DNA of 64,000 nt from Sterolibacterium sp. (GTDB lineage: Bacteria; Pseudomonadota; Gammaproteobacteria; Burkholderiales; Rhodocyclaceae). The stretch lies in NCBI GenBank assembly GCA_028713555.1, contig JAQTOA010000006.1, forward strand, positions 62,001 through 126,000, given 5' to 3'. The first letter of the stretch is position 1, and every line of letters begins with the position of its first letter. Under the pieces are notes generated by a model. It ran no database searches. It saw only the letters and a program-made list of their open reading frames with translations, and was not told where the DNA came from. Positions 42,496 through 52,140 of the stretch are shown here, piece after piece. Position numbers and translations under genes: made by a program.

Positions 42496-44622
42496 TTATA
42501 CGCCATTGCCACTCATTTGGCGGGGCCGAGATGTTCGGGGGGGCAGCGTGCCTGCCGGTTGAAAGAGCGGGACGAGATGTTTCTGGCTGTTGCCGATCAA
42601 GTCTGCCCGCCCCATCTGGCGCAGCGCTTCACGTAGCAGCGGCCAATTGTGGGGGTCATGGTAGCGCAGAAATGCCTTGTGCAAGCGGCGCTGGCGACCG
42701 CTGCGGACGACGAAAACATTTTCCGACTCAGCCGTGACCTGGTGCAACGGATTCTTTTCGCTGTGGTACATCGTCGTTGCCAGCGCCAGCGGCGTCGGCA
42801 GGAAGGTCTGCACCTGGTCGAGACGGAATTTATTGCGTTTCAGCCAGAGCGCCAATTCCAGCATGTCTTGGTCGCTGGTTCCCGGGTGCGCGGCGATGAA
42901 ATAGGGGATCAGATACTGTTCCTTGCCGGCCTCGCGGCTGAATTTATCAAACATCGCCTTGAATTTTTCATAGGCGCCGATGCCGGGTTTCATCATCTTG
43001 TCCAGTGGGCCGGGTGCAATGTGTTCGGGAGCGATCTTGAGATAGCCCCCGACGTGATGCGTGACCAGTTCCTTGACATACTCCGGCGCGAGAACGGCGA
43101 GGTCATAACGCAAGCCCGAGCCGATCAACAGCTTCTTGATGCCGGGCAGGGCGCGCGCTTTGCGGTAGAGTTGGACCAGCGGCGTGTGATCAGTGCCGAG
43201 ATTCTTGCAGACGGCAGGGAAAACACAGGACAGACGGCGGCAGGCCGACTCGATCGTGGAACTCTGGCAGGCCATTCGATACATGTTGGCGGTCGGTCCG
43301 CCGAGGTCGGAGATAATCCCGCTGAAGCCGGGTGTCTTGTCGCGGATTTCCTCTATCTCGCGCAGGATGGAGTTTTCCGAGCGGCTCTGGATGATGCGGC
43401 CTTCGTGCTCGGTAATGGAGCAGAAAGTACAACCGCCGAAACAGCCGCGCATGATGCTGACCGAAGTACGGATCATCTCCCAGGCGGGAATCTTGGTTGC
43501 CCCGTAGCTTGGATGCGGTGCGCGCGCGTAGGACAGGCCATACACATAGTCCATTTCAAACGTGGTGAGCGGGATAGGCGGCGGATTAAGCCAGACATCC
43601 CGATCGCCATGCGCCTGTATCAACGCGCGGGCGTTGCCGGGGTTCGACTCGAGGTGGAAGGTACGTGAGGCATGGGCGTAGAGCACTGGGTCATGCTGGA
43701 CCTGCTCATAGGAAGGCAGGCGGATCCCGGTATGCGCCCGAGTAGCCTGGCGCGAGAGGAGGTGCTCGGTACGTGGGAGGAAGCGAATCGGTTGTCCTTC
43801 TCCAGGCAAGGGAGATGGGATGCTTGCTTCCATTACATACGGATCAGGGTGGGCACGAAGCGGGCCGGGCGTATCCACGTTGGTCGAGTCGATTTCTTGC
43901 CAACTCCCGGGACGCCAGCCATGCGGCACCATGCAAGCCGTGCCGCGCAGGTCGCGGATTTGTTCGATAGGCTGGTTTTTTGCCAGACGGTGGGCCAGTT
44001 CGACCAAGGCTCGTTCAGCATTGCCGAATATCAGCAGGTCGGCCTTTGAGTCCGGCAAAATCGAGCGCCTCACTTTGTCCGACCAATAGTCATAATGGGC
44101 GATTCGGCGCAGGCTGGCCTCGATGCCGCCGATGACAACCGCGCTGTCTGAGTAGGCTTCGCGGCAGCGCTGAGCATAGACGATTACCGCGCGGTCGGGC
44201 CGCTTATCGGGTTCGGCATTGGGGGTGTACGCGTCATCGGAGCGGACCTTGCGGTCGGCGGTATAGCGATTGACCATTGAGTCCATGTTGCCGGCGGTGA
44301 CGCCAAAGAACAAATTCGGCTTGCCGAGTGTTTTGAAGGCAGCAACCGAACGCCAGTTGGGCTGGCTGATGATGCCGACACGGAACCCTTGTGCCTCTAG
44401 GAGTCGTCCCATCAGTGCCATGCCGAAGCTGGGGTGGTCGATATAGGCATCGCCGGTGACGAGGATGATGTCGCACGAGTCCCAGCCGAGCTTTTCCATT
44501 TCCTCTCGTGACATCGGCAGGAAAGGAGCCGTGCCGAAGCGCTGCGCCCAGTACTTGCGATAGCTGGATATCAGTTTTGTGGGCTGGCTGGGGTTTCCTG
44601 CGGGCGTTGCAGTGGTGTGCAT
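42496..44622 (-). CDS. ygiQ: YgiQ family radical SAM protein
   Basis: A 708-aa protein with the YgiQ N-terminal domain ([40 protein letters not shown], a B12-binding-like fold). The radical SAM core has the cluster motif [18 protein letters not shown] (CxxxCxxC), and a C-terminal extension follows ([20 protein letters not shown]). The family is widely conserved but its reaction is not established. The ATG at 44622 lies 20 bp before the end of the HNH gene on the same strand. Length matches E. coli YgiQ. Confidence 0.94.
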   Translation of the reverse strand: MHTTATPAGNPSQPTKLISSYRKYWAQRFGTAPFLPMSREEMEKLGWDSCDIILVTGDAYIDHPSFGMALMGRLLEAQGFRVGIISQPNWRSVAAFKTLGKPNLFFGVTAGNMDSMVNRYTADRKVRSDDAYTPNAEPDKRPDRAVIVYAQRCREAYSDSAVVIGGIEASLRRIAHYDYWSDKVRRSILPDSKADLLIFGNAERALVELAHRLAKNQPIEQIRDLRGTACMVPHGWRPGSWQEIDSTNVDTPGPLRAHPDPYVMEASIPSPLPGEGQPIRFLPRTEHLLSRQATRAHTGIRLPSYEQVQHDPVLYAHASRTFHLESNPGNARALIQAHGDRDVWLNPPPIPLTTFEMDYVYGLSYARAPHPSYGATKIPAWEMIRTSVSIMRGCFGGCTFCSITEHEGRIIQSRSENSILREIEEIRDKTPGFSGIISDLGGPTANMYRMACQSSTIESACRRLSCVFPAVCKNLGTDHTPLVQLYRKARALPGIKKLLIGSGLRYDLAVLAPEYVKELVTHHVGGYLKIAPEHIAPGPLDKMMKPGIGAYEKFKAMFDKFSREAGKEQYLIPYFIAAHPGTSDQDMLELALWLKRNKFRLDQVQTFLPTPLALATTMYHSEKNPLHQVTAESENVFVVRSGRQRRLHKAFLRYHDPHNWPLLREALRQMGRADLIGNSQKHLVPLFQPAGTLPPRTSRPRQMSGNGV

Positions 44623-44641
44623 TTGTCCATTCTACAGGCCG

Positions 44642-45226
44642 CTAGGCGATCTTGCGGCGTTTCGCCTGGCTGTGGTGGGGCACATGGCGGGCAAGAAAAT
44701 CCATCTGGTCATGAAGAATGTTGCGATTGCAGAGGATCAGGTACTCGGCCTTATTCGGCACGTAAGGCGCATAAAGCAATTGCATGTCCGCTTGCTCAGG
44801 CGTGCGGCCGCTTTTTTGCTGGTTGCAGTTGCGACACGCGGTGACGACGTTCATCCAGATATCGCTGCCGCCCTGCGACACGGGGACCACGTGGTCGCGC
44901 GTCAGGCGCAGGCTGGAGAACTCGCTGCCGCAATAGGCGCAGATGTGGCGATCGCGGTGGAACAATTCGCGGTTGTCGAGCGGGGGGACCTGGAACAGGC
45001 TTTTCGAGGCGAGCGCCTTGCCCTTGATGGCAATGATGCTGTTTGTGGTGATTAATGAGCGTTCGCCGGTAAAACGGTTCATGCCACCGTGGAAAGTGAA
45101 GTTCGCGTCGCCGATAGCCCAAGCCACCTGATTCTTGGCGTAATAGAAGCAGGCGTGCTGCCAGGTTACCCAACGATGGGGCACACCATGCATATCAAGC
45201 GTCAGGATTAGCGGTGGAGCATTCAT
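44642..45226 (-). CDS. HNH endonuclease family protein
   Basis: A protein of about 194 aa with an N-terminal domain (LILTLDMHGVPHRWVTWQHA) and a C-terminal HNH zinc nuclease fold: CAYCGSEFSSLRLTRDHVVP, then SDIWMNVVTACRNCNQQKSG, supplying the Cys pairs, HNH His and Asn. This group is common as a single chromosomal gene in proteobacteria and has no settled function. In-frame starts upstream (45238 and a TTG at 45286) are possible; 45226 gives the best-looking N-terminus. It is divergent from the tonB-like gene. Confidence 0.85.
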   Translation of the reverse strand: MNAPPLILTLDMHGVPHRWVTWQHACFYYAKNQVAWAIGDANFTFHGGMNRFTGERSLITTNSIIAIKGKALASKSLFQVPPLDNRELFHRDRHICAYCGSEFSSLRLTRDHVVPVSQGGSDIWMNVVTACRNCNQQKSGRTPEQADMQLLYAPYVPNKAEYLILCNRNILHDQMDFLARHVPHHSQAKRRKIA

Positions 45227-45317
45227 GTTAGCTTGCATCCCACTTGAATGTTCTTCGTTGGTCGTCAGTGTAAAATTAATCGACAAACTATAAAACGAAA
45301 GAAGCTAGCAGAGCAAA

Positions 45318-45962
45318 GTGAATTATATAGGCAGGTTAGGCCACTTTGGAAGCGCGGAGTTCAGGCGGGCATTGGTGATTTCGCTGGTGCTGCATGCCAT
45401 GTTGTTGTGGCAGAAGTTGCCGGTGCCCACCGGGCAGTTATCGCCGGTACGGTCATCGCGGCAGACAATTTTCCTGAATGCCTCGCTGCGCAAGCCCGTT
45501 GAACCACCTGCTCTGGCGGCATCTACCATGGCGGATTTGGCGGGGAAATCGAAGGCTATCATGCCTCAGAAAAGGTGGATACCAGTCTCACATTGGTCGG
45601 AATCGCGGCTTCCGCCACAGCCTGTCCGGGAAGCTACCGAGCCGGCTGGAGAGGGGCCCGATGCCAATGGGTTACGCCAATATCGGCTTAGTCTCGCGGC
45701 GACAGCGCGACGTTTTAAACTTTATCCACGGCAAGCGTTGGAGAACGGCTGGAGCGGCACAGCTGAAGTCAGTCTCTCTGTTGCGGCCAACGGCTTGTCT
45801 CAACCGGTTCAACTGCTGCGTTCGAGTGGTTACGAGTTGCTTGATGCGGCCGCCCTCGAAATGGTTGGCAATGCTGCACAGATGACCGCCGTGCCCGTCA
45901 GTTTGCGGGGGCAATCATTCAGCGTGCCGCTGCCGGTGGTCTTCGACCGCCATGATGAGTGA
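45318..45962 (+). CDS. TonB-family energy transducer-like protein
   Basis: A 214-aa protein with an N-terminal basic segment and a hydrophobic anchor (RRALVISLVLHAMLLWQKLP) carrying the SLVLH pattern of TonB anchors. A proline/alanine-rich spacer and a C-terminal TonB-like domain (about 135-212) follow: FKLYPRQALENGWSGTAEVS, then VANGLSQPVQLLRSSGYELL and LDAAALEMVGNA. Start GTG at 45318 lies 91 bp from the divergent HNH gene. No exbB/exbD lie nearby, so it must borrow an energising complex. The stop is directly followed by the convergent NUDIX gene. Confidence 0.87.
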   Translation: MNYIGRLGHFGSAEFRRALVISLVLHAMLLWQKLPVPTGQLSPVRSSRQTIFLNASLRKPVEPPALAASTMADLAGKSKAIMPQKRWIPVSHWSESRLPPQPVREATEPAGEGPDANGLRQYRLSLAATARRFKLYPRQALENGWSGTAEVSLSVAANGLSQPVQLLRSSGYELLDAAALEMVGNAAQMTAVPVSLRGQSFSVPLPVVFDRHDE

Positions 45963-45964
45963 TT

Positions 45965-46522
45965 TCATGGGATAGGCGCTGGAGCGCCCAGTTCGGCGGT
46001 GTGGAAGCCGAACTTGCCTGTCTTGCGTTCGGCATAGTAGTGCCGCAGGGTCAAGGCAATGGTGCGGAAAGCGATTTCATCCCAGGGTATTTCGTTTTCG
46101 GCGAGCAGAGCAACTTCCAGCGTTTCGATGCCAGGCGAGAAATCAAGGTTGAGCAGGCGGGCTCGGTAAATGGCGTGCACCTGGCTGATATGGGGTACGC
46201 TGATCAGGGTGTATAGCGCGCCGAGTTCGATCCGTGCGCAGGCTTCTTCGAGTGTTTCGCGGGCGGCAGCTTCTGGCATAGTTTCACCGTTTTCCATGAA
46301 GCCGGCTGGTAAAGTCCACAGGCCATGACGTGGCTCTATGGCGCGGCGGCAAAGCAACACCTTGCCATCCCATTCGGGGAGGCTACCTACCACCAGTTTG
46401 GGGTTCTGATAATGGATGGCGCCACAGGCATCGCAAACCGCACGATGCAATGTATCACCCGGCGGCACGCGCAGAGTGACAGGCGAGCCGCAATGGCTGC
46501 AGTAGTTGATGACGGGGTTCAT
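45965..46522 (-). CDS. NUDIX hydrolase with zinc ribbon (NudC-like)
   Basis: A 185-aa protein with an N-terminal zinc ribbon (NYCSHCGSPV, then AVCDACGAIHYQNP) and a NUDIX domain whose box reads G-FMENGET then E-AAARETLEEACARIE, with the RE-EE metal core. The leading region resembles the C-terminal half of NudC-type NADH pyrophosphatases, but the NudC SQPWPFPxS signature is absent, so substrate specificity differs or is broader. It is convergent with the tonB-like gene, 2 bp apart. Confidence 0.87.
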   Translation of the reverse strand: MNPVINYCSHCGSPVTLRVPPGDTLHRAVCDACGAIHYQNPKLVVGSLPEWDGKVLLCRRAIEPRHGLWTLPAGFMENGETMPEAAARETLEEACARIELGALYTLISVPHISQVHAIYRARLLNLDFSPGIETLEVALLAENEIPWDEIAFRTIALTLRHYYAERKTGKFGFHTAELGAPAPIP

Positions 46523-46663
46523 GGCGCTGCGGCTATTCTAGCGCAGCATTTCATTGCAGATGGTTGCGGCTTGGGGTAATGTAGCCCCCAGTACGGCAAA
46601 TTGATCGTCAATGCTATAAACTACGCAAACGATGTCCGGGATGCGCGCGGTAGCGCGCAGCGT

Positions 46664-48601
46664 ATGACAATGAGTCCAATTGATCTGACGATTTTCGAAC
46701 AACTCAAAGCGGGTGGACGCCTGCCGTCTCCCAAAGGATCTGCGCTCCGCATTATTCGGCTGACACAGCACGAAGATGTCTCGCTGAGTGAACTGGCGCA
46801 CGCGGTTAAAACCGATCCGGTATTTTCCGGTCGGTTGATCAAGGCGGCCAACGGAGCGAACAGGATAGGGGCGCGCGCCATCGTTTCGATTCTGGATGCG
46901 ATTACCGTGTTGGGCGTCCCGTCAGTGAGAACCTTGGCATTGGGTTTCTCCTTGATATCCTCATATCGTCGCGGCAATTGCAGCAACTTCGATTACCCGC
47001 GTTTCTGGTCGCATTCCCTGGTCAGCGCCATTGCTATGCAGGCACTGACCACGACAACCCATGCGGCGCCGCCAGAAGACGCTTTCAGCATAGGATTGTT
47101 ATTTCGTATAGGTGAACTGGCCTTGGCCACCATCTTTCCGGATAAGTACTCGGATATTCTCGGTCGGTTTGACAATGAGCCGGGTGTCCGTTTACTCGAT
47201 CTTGAACAGACGAACTTCATGATGACCCATAACGCACTTTCTGCGTCCATGATGATCGATTGGGGTTTCCCGAAATCTTCTGTTGAGCCGGTGAGTTTCT
47301 ATGAGGCTTTGGAGGACATTCCTTTCGATCAAGGCTCGCGTCAGTTTGTCCTGACACATTTGTTGGCACTGAGTGACCGTCTTGCGGATATCTGCCTTGC
47401 TCCTCCGGAGCAACAACGCGCGATGATGCCAAATTTGTTCCTGTTGGGATCGCGCGTGGCGCTTGACGCCGATAAGCTTGCTGTGATCTACGACAAAGTG
47501 ACGAAGGAATGGCTGGAGTGGGGAGAATTGCTCAAGATCAGCGCCAGTCAGCTACCGACCTTCAAGGAACTGACCCAGATCCAAACCTCACCGACCTTGG
47601 AGTTGGATGATGGGTCAATATTAGGGGAAGCCAAACAACGCTTTCGCATTCTGATTGTCGATGACGAAGCTAATACGCGTGACCTACTGCATCCCCTGCT
47701 GGTGAAAGATGGGCATGAAGTATTTGAAGCAGGCAATGGACAGCAGGGTTTCGAAATGGCCTTGGAACTGCAGCCACAAATCATGCTGGTCGACTGGCAG
47801 ATGGCGGAGATGGATGGGATTGAACTGACCAAGTCGTTGCGTGAAACCAAGATTGGCCGTGCCATTTACATTCTGATTTTTACCAGCTCTGATGAAGACG
47901 ACAAGCTGGTCGAGGCTCTCGAGAGTGGCGCCGACGATTTCATGAGCAAGCCCTTGAAACCACGGCTGCTGGCGGCGAGGGTGCGTGCCGCCCAAAGAAT
48001 CGTCATGCTGCAACAGGAGGTTGAGCGTGATCGCGAGGAAATTCGCCGCTTCGCCGCTGAATTGGCGGTGACTAACCGGCGGCTGCAGGAAGCAGCGCTA
48101 ACCGACTCGCTGACTGGATTTCCGAATCGGCGTTATGCCATGGACCGTATGCAGCAAGAATGGGCTGCGGGAGCACGCAACAAGCGGCAGTTGGCGGTAA
48201 TGGTGATTGACGTGGATGAGTTCAAATCGATCAACGACACCTTTGGCCACGATGTGGGTGATACCGTGTTGAAGCAGGTGGCCGTGGCGCTAAAAGGCGG
48301 TTTGCGTGGCCAGGATGTGGTCTGTCGCACAGGTGGCGACGAGTTCCTGGTGATCAGCCCTGATACTTCATTGGAGGCCGCCTTGGCTTGCGCCGAGCGA
48401 GTGCGCCATGCAGTTCATGAGACGCCGTTCGTGGAGGGGCAACTGAAGTTACAAGGCAGCATCAGCATCGGTGTGGCAGTGCGCGATGTCGCCATGAAGG
48501 ACATTGACGCACTGATCAAGTGCGCAGACCGTGGTGTGTATATTGCTAAGCAGCACGGTCGCAATTACGTTGCCACACTACAGACAGTAGGCAAAGCCTA
48601 A
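46664..48601 (+). CDS. HDOD - receiver - GGDEF signalling protein
   Basis: A 645-aa cytosolic protein. The HDOD domain (about 20-235: GRLPSPKGSALRIIRLTQ, AIVSILDAITVLGVPSVR) is followed by a CheY-like receiver (IDDEANTRD-type acids as VDDEANTRDLL; phospho-acceptor in IMLVDWQMAEMDG) and a diguanylate cyclase domain. The active-site loop is GGDEF and the inhibitory I-site RGQD lies five residues before it, so c-di-GMP synthesis is expected on phosphorylation. The ATG at 46664 was preferred to a TTG at 46601 because the domain begins soon after; neither has a clear ribosome site. It is the neighbour of flhDC, with a perfect inverted repeat between them. Confidence 0.9.
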   Translation: MTMSPIDLTIFEQLKAGGRLPSPKGSALRIIRLTQHEDVSLSELAHAVKTDPVFSGRLIKAANGANRIGARAIVSILDAITVLGVPSVRTLALGFSLISSYRRGNCSNFDYPRFWSHSLVSAIAMQALTTTTHAAPPEDAFSIGLLFRIGELALATIFPDKYSDILGRFDNEPGVRLLDLEQTNFMMTHNALSASMMIDWGFPKSSVEPVSFYEALEDIPFDQGSRQFVLTHLLALSDRLADICLAPPEQQRAMMPNLFLLGSRVALDADKLAVIYDKVTKEWLEWGELLKISASQLPTFKELTQIQTSPTLELDDGSILGEAKQRFRILIVDDEANTRDLLHPLLVKDGHEVFEAGNGQQGFEMALELQPQIMLVDWQMAEMDGIELTKSLRETKIGRAIYILIFTSSDEDDKLVEALESGADDFMSKPLKPRLLAARVRAAQRIVMLQQEVERDREEIRRFAAELAVTNRRLQEAALTDSLTGFPNRRYAMDRMQQEWAAGARNKRQLAVMVIDVDEFKSINDTFGHDVGDTVLKQVAVALKGGLRGQDVVCRTGGDEFLVISPDTSLEAALACAERVRHAVHETPFVEGQLKLQGSISIGVAVRDVAMKDIDALIKCADRGVYIAKQHGRNYVATLQTVGKA

Positions 48602-48633
48602 GTCTTGTCAATACACTGTAGCGTATATAAATC

Positions 48634-48688
48634 AATGACTTCCGGATGGTTTGTAAGAAAAAACCTTACAAACCATCCGGAAGTCATT
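48634..48688. repeat. 24-bp perfect inverted repeat between the GGDEF gene and flhD
   Basis: Arms of 24 bases (starting AATGACTTCCGG, ending CCGGAAGTCATT) are perfectly complementary around a 7-base loop AAAAAAC. No T tract follows on the plus strand. It lies 32 bp after the GGDEF gene and about 100 bp before flhD. It could act as terminator, cruciform, operator or an RNA processing site. Confidence 0.9.
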
Positions 48689-48788
48689 CTTACGTCAAAT
48701 ACAGAATTCCCCCGCTAGTCTCTCTTGACAGCTCGCGCCACAATGCGACCGTCTTCAAGTCTGTCGATTTGAGGCAACCAAGGAGCGC

Positions 48789-49109
48789 ATGATGAAAATG
48801 ACTGACACCTACAATGACATAAAGGAAGTCAATCTTGCCTACCTGATGCTGGCGCAGAACATGGTTCGCGTCGACCGCGAGGCAGCGATTTTCCGCCTCG
48901 GCATCAGCGAAGAGATTGCCGATATCCTGGACCGACTTACCCCGGGGCAAGTGCTGAAGATGGCCAGCTCCGACATGCTGTTGTGCAGCTTCCGCTTCGA
49001 CGACACACTGTTGCTCAATCTGCTTGCCAACCATGAGCGTGACCGCAGCATCGGGCACGTGCATGCGGCGATTCTCGCCGCCGGCAAGTCGGTTGAAACC
49101 ATGGCTTGA
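48789..49109 (+). CDS. flhD: Flagellar transcriptional activator FlhD
   Basis: One half of the FlhD4C2 master activator of flagellar class II promoters. The 106-aa protein shows the FlhD pattern: DIKEVNLAYLMLAQNMVRVD, then REAAIFRLGISEEIADIL and LTPGQVLKMASSDMLLCSF, and RIGHVHAAILAAG-like end. The ATG at 48789 or the next one at 48792 may be used; AAGGAG precedes it. flhC follows after 24 bp. The 100 bp upstream presumably hold the promoter, next to the 24-bp inverted repeat. Confidence 0.96.
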   Translation: MMKMTDTYNDIKEVNLAYLMLAQNMVRVDREAAIFRLGISEEIADILDRLTPGQVLKMASSDMLLCSFRFDDTLLLNLLANHERDRSIGHVHAAILAAGKSVETMA

Positions 49110-49133
49110 AACGTTGAATTTTCGGAGGATTCT

Positions 49134-49685
49134 ATGCGCAACAAATCCGTTATCTCGGAGGCGAGAGATATTCGTCTGGCCGTTGAGCTGATTGAGCTCG
49201 GCGCACGTTTGCAACTGCTCGAAACTGAAACCAAACTCAGTCGTGAGCGATTGCTCAAGTTGTACAAGGAAGTCCGCGGCGAATCGCCGCCAAAGGGCAT
49301 GTTGCCGTTTTCGACCGATTGGTTCATGACTTGGCAACCTAATATTCATGCCTCGCTGTTCATGGCTTATCACCGCTTCCTGCGGGAAAATACTCAGTTG
49401 CGTGGTCTCGACCTGATTATCAAATCCTTCCGCATGTACCTTGATCAGGTCAAGCGCAACAATATGGAACCCGCGCTGTCGCTGACGCGTGCTTGGACTA
49501 TGGTGCGCTTCTTCGATGCCAATATGCTGGCGCTGGCGACTTGCAAGTGTTGCGGAGGGCAGTTTGTGGCTCACGCCTTCGATCCGACTAAAGGTTATGT
49601 TTGCGGACTGTGCAACGTGCCGGCGCGCGCCGGCAAAACACGCCGTGCCGCCGCAATCAAGCCTATCGCCACCGTCGCCGCTTAG
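49134..49685 (+). CDS. flhC: Flagellar transcriptional activator FlhC
   Basis: The DNA-contacting partner of FlhD. The 183-aa protein has the conserved core RLAVELIELGARLQLLETET and SRERLLKLYKEVRGESPPKG. Its C-terminal zinc centre is CKCCGGQFVAHAFD followed by YVCGLCNVPARAGK, giving the four cysteines required in FlhC. GGAGGA precedes the ATG. A terminator hairpin follows the stop at about 30 bp, so flhDC is a separate unit from motAB. Confidence 0.97.
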   Translation: MRNKSVISEARDIRLAVELIELGARLQLLETETKLSRERLLKLYKEVRGESPPKGMLPFSTDWFMTWQPNIHASLFMAYHRFLRENTQLRGLDLIIKSFRMYLDQVKRNNMEPALSLTRAWTMVRFFDANMLALATCKCCGGQFVAHAFDPTKGYVCGLCNVPARAGKTRRAAAIKPIATVAA

Positions 49686-49715
49686 AGTTACTTTCGGTCA
49701 TTTCTGCTTTCTTTC

Positions 49716-49742
49716 CGCGCAACCCTGAACAGGGGTTGCGCG
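49716..49742 (+). terminator. Terminator after flhDC
   Basis: CGCGCAACCC (716-725) pairs with GGGTTGCGCG (733-742, counted from 49000) around loop TGAACAG, and is followed by CGTTGTTCTTCTC, a loose T-rich run. It separates flhDC from motAB. A TATTAT -10-like box with GTGTCA 17 bp upstream (49770-49798) could be the motA promoter. Confidence 0.65.
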
Positions 49743-49849
49743 CGTTGTTCTTCTCTCCCGCAGCGAATAGTGTCAAGCGCGTGTTTTGCAGCTATTATTA
49801 CGCATGCGCAGTTGGCGGCGCACGCTAAGCTGACAATCGGAGGCCGTTG

Positions 49850-50710
49850 ATGTTTTTGTTTATCGGATACGCAATCATTCTCGCTGCCTCGGTTGGAACC
49901 TATATGGTTCACGGCAGCTTGGCGGCGCTGTATATGCCCTTGGAATACGTGGCGATTATCGGTCTCCTGGCTGGCGGCTTTATTGCGGGCAACAACAACA
50001 AGGAGATGAAGGCAACGCTTGCCGCGATTCCCTCGGTGCTGAAGGGTTCGCGTTTTACCAAGGCACTTTACATCGATCTTCTTTCCATGCTTTTTGAAAT
50101 TCTTGCCAAGGTGCGCAAGGAAGGTCTGATGTCGATTGAAAATGATATCGAACACCCCGAGAACAGCAGTCTGTTTAATAAATATCCGAACGTCGCCTCA
50201 GACCATCACATCATGGAATTCATCACCGATTACCTGCGCATGATGGTCGGCGGAAACCTGAATGCATTCGAAATCGAGAACCTGATGGACATCGAGATCG
50301 AGACCCATCATCACGAAGCCCATGTTCCGGCGCATATCATGGCCAAGTTGGCCGATTCGGCGCCAGCCTTTGGCATCGTCGTGGCGGTGATGGGGGTGGT
50401 GAACGTCATGGGTTCGGTCGGCGAGCCGCCGGCGGTGCTTGGCAAGATGATCGGCGGCGCGCTGGTGGGCACCTTTGTCGGCATTCTTACTGGCTATGGT
50501 TTCGTGACGCCGATCGCCTCCAAGCTCGAGCAAAAGGCCGAGGAGAGCGGCAAGATTTTCCAGTGTGTCAAAATGGTGCTGCTTGCCAGCATGAACGGCT
50601 ACGCGCCACAAGTGGCGATTGAGTTCGGTCGCAAAGTGCTCTACTCGACCGAGAGACCAAGCTTCCTGGAACTTGAGGAAGAAGTGAAGAACCGCAAGAC
50701 AAAGAAGTGA
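49850..50710 (+). CDS. motA: Flagellar motor stator protein MotA
   Basis: The membrane stator subunit forming the proton channel with MotB. The 286-aa protein has four hydrophobic segments: residues 1-20, about 30-50, and the pair ADSAPAFGIVVAVMGVVNVM and GGALVGTFVGILTGYGFVTP. The conserved prolines of the family are present (APAFG and FVTPIA). The large cytoplasmic loop carries charged residues that face FliG. The ATG at 49850 has GGAGG upstream; a TTG one codon earlier is not needed. Length is near E. coli MotA (295). Confidence 0.97.
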   Translation: MFLFIGYAIILAASVGTYMVHGSLAALYMPLEYVAIIGLLAGGFIAGNNNKEMKATLAAIPSVLKGSRFTKALYIDLLSMLFEILAKVRKEGLMSIENDIEHPENSSLFNKYPNVASDHHIMEFITDYLRMMVGGNLNAFEIENLMDIEIETHHHEAHVPAHIMAKLADSAPAFGIVVAVMGVVNVMGSVGEPPAVLGKMIGGALVGTFVGILTGYGFVTPIASKLEQKAEESGKIFQCVKMVLLASMNGYAPQVAIEFGRKVLYSTERPSFLELEEEVKNRKTKK

Positions 50711-50768
50711 GCATGTTGAAAATATCGAGCGGACTGGCGCAGTGCGGCAATGAAGATCTGGAACCTGA

Positions 50769-51740
50769 ATGAGCGACGATAGCCAGCAACCGATCATTGT
50801 CAAGCGCATCAAGAAGGGCGGAGGCGCCGCCCACGGAGGCGCATGGAAAATTGCCTATGCCGACTTCGTCACGGCGATGATGGCATTTTTCATGCTGATG
50901 TGGTTGCTCGGTTCGACCAGCCAGGGCGATCTCAAAGGCATTGCCGACTATTTCAATACGCCGCTCAAGGTGGCGCTTGAGGGCGGTTCTGGCAGCGGTG
51001 ATACTTCCACCACTCTGGTACAAGGTGGTGGGGACGATCTGACCAAGAGCAATGGGCAGGTAAGAAAAGGCGAAAGGATGGAGACCAGGGAAAGCGTCAA
51101 GATCTCGCCGATGCAGAATGAAATCAACCTGGCCAAGGAGAAGGTTGAGGCCCAGCGCCTAAACGAACTTAAACAACTGATCGAGTCCAAGATCGATAAC
51201 AATCCCAGCCTCAGGCAGTTCAAGAACCAGCTGTTGCTCGACATTACCGCCGAGGGGCTACGCATCCAGATCGTCGACGAAAAAAACCGGCCGATGTTCG
51301 ATTCCGCCAGCGCCGATCTTAAGCCCTACACGCGTATCATCTTGCGGGAAATTGGCAATGCGCTGAACGGCGTCGTCAACCGCGTTAGCCTCTCTGGCCA
51401 TACTGATGCCACACCGTTCGCGGGAGGCAATCAGGGCATTGGCAATTGGGAGCTTTCCGCCAGCCGCGCCAATGCTTCACGGCGCGAACTGATCGCCGGA
51501 GGAATGCAAGAGGAAAAAACCTTGCGCGTTGTCGGGCTGGCATCGGCCGTCCCCTGGGACAAGCAGGATCCGTACAGCCCGATCAATCGGCGCATCAGCA
51601 TCATCGTCATGAACAAGAAAACTGAAGACACGATTTTGCGAGATGGCAAGGAAGCAGAAACCGAAGCCGAATCCCAGTCATTGCCCCCGACAAGTCATGT
51701 GCCCGCCGCATCGACGGAGACAAAAGCGGCAAGACATTAA
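50769..51740 (+). CDS. motB: Flagellar motor stator protein MotB
   Basis: The stator subunit that anchors MotA to peptidoglycan. The 323-aa protein has a single N-terminal TM helix with the essential proton-carrying Asp32 (WKIAYADFVTAMMAFFMLMW) and a C-terminal OmpA-like peptidoglycan-binding domain (VNRVSLSGHTDATPF, NWELSASRANASRREL). Asp32 is at the same residue number as in E. coli. It starts 58 bp after motA. The C-terminal tail beyond 295 is acidic and low-complexity. Confidence 0.97.
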   Translation: MSDDSQQPIIVKRIKKGGGAAHGGAWKIAYADFVTAMMAFFMLMWLLGSTSQGDLKGIADYFNTPLKVALEGGSGSGDTSTTLVQGGGDDLTKSNGQVRKGERMETRESVKISPMQNEINLAKEKVEAQRLNELKQLIESKIDNNPSLRQFKNQLLLDITAEGLRIQIVDEKNRPMFDSASADLKPYTRIILREIGNALNGVVNRVSLSGHTDATPFAGGNQGIGNWELSASRANASRRELIAGGMQEEKTLRVVGLASAVPWDKQDPYSPINRRISIIVMNKKTEDTILRDGKEAETEAESQSLPPTSHVPAASTETKAARH

Positions 51741-51864
51741 TTGTGGGTTGCAAGCAAGTTGCATGAAAGCTTGCCAAGGCGCGCTCATATTCCAAGACAA
51801 TGCAATATTTCCGCCATTTTTGGCTTACAGTACCGGCACCCTTTGACGCCATCATTTCCAGAAA

Positions 51865-52101
51865 GCCAGACCCGCGGCGGCGGAAAGCCTGGAAGAACAG
51901 GCGCGCGGGCTGATGCAGGCGGTAGGCATGTTCAAGCTGGAAGAGGGGGGAGGCCAACTGTTGGCGGCAGGGCTGAAGATGCCGCGTCTGGCTGCGCCGG
52001 CGAAACCCGAGCGTGTTGCTTCGGCGCTTGCTTCGACCAAAGCGAAGAGAATTCCGCCGCCACTGGCTTCTGACCCCGAGGATGAATGGACGGAATTCTG
52101 A
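51865..52101 (+). pseudogene. C-terminal remnant of a methyl-accepting chemotaxis protein
   Basis: Translation in the frame ending at 52101 gives AAAESLEEQARGLMQAVGMF, the standard end of the MCP signalling/methylation helices, then a Pro/Ala linker and the final DPEDEWTEF, a W-x-x-F pentapeptide of the type that tethers CheR and CheB. Upstream of 51865 the frame meets a stop (TGA at about 51846) and the sequence no longer looks like an MCP. Sensor, membrane and hairpin regions are gone. It sits between motB and cheR, where an MCP gene is commonly found. Confidence 0.7.
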
Positions 52102-52140
52102 TGATGATTGTCGGCAAGATGCTGGATCGGTGGTTATTCG

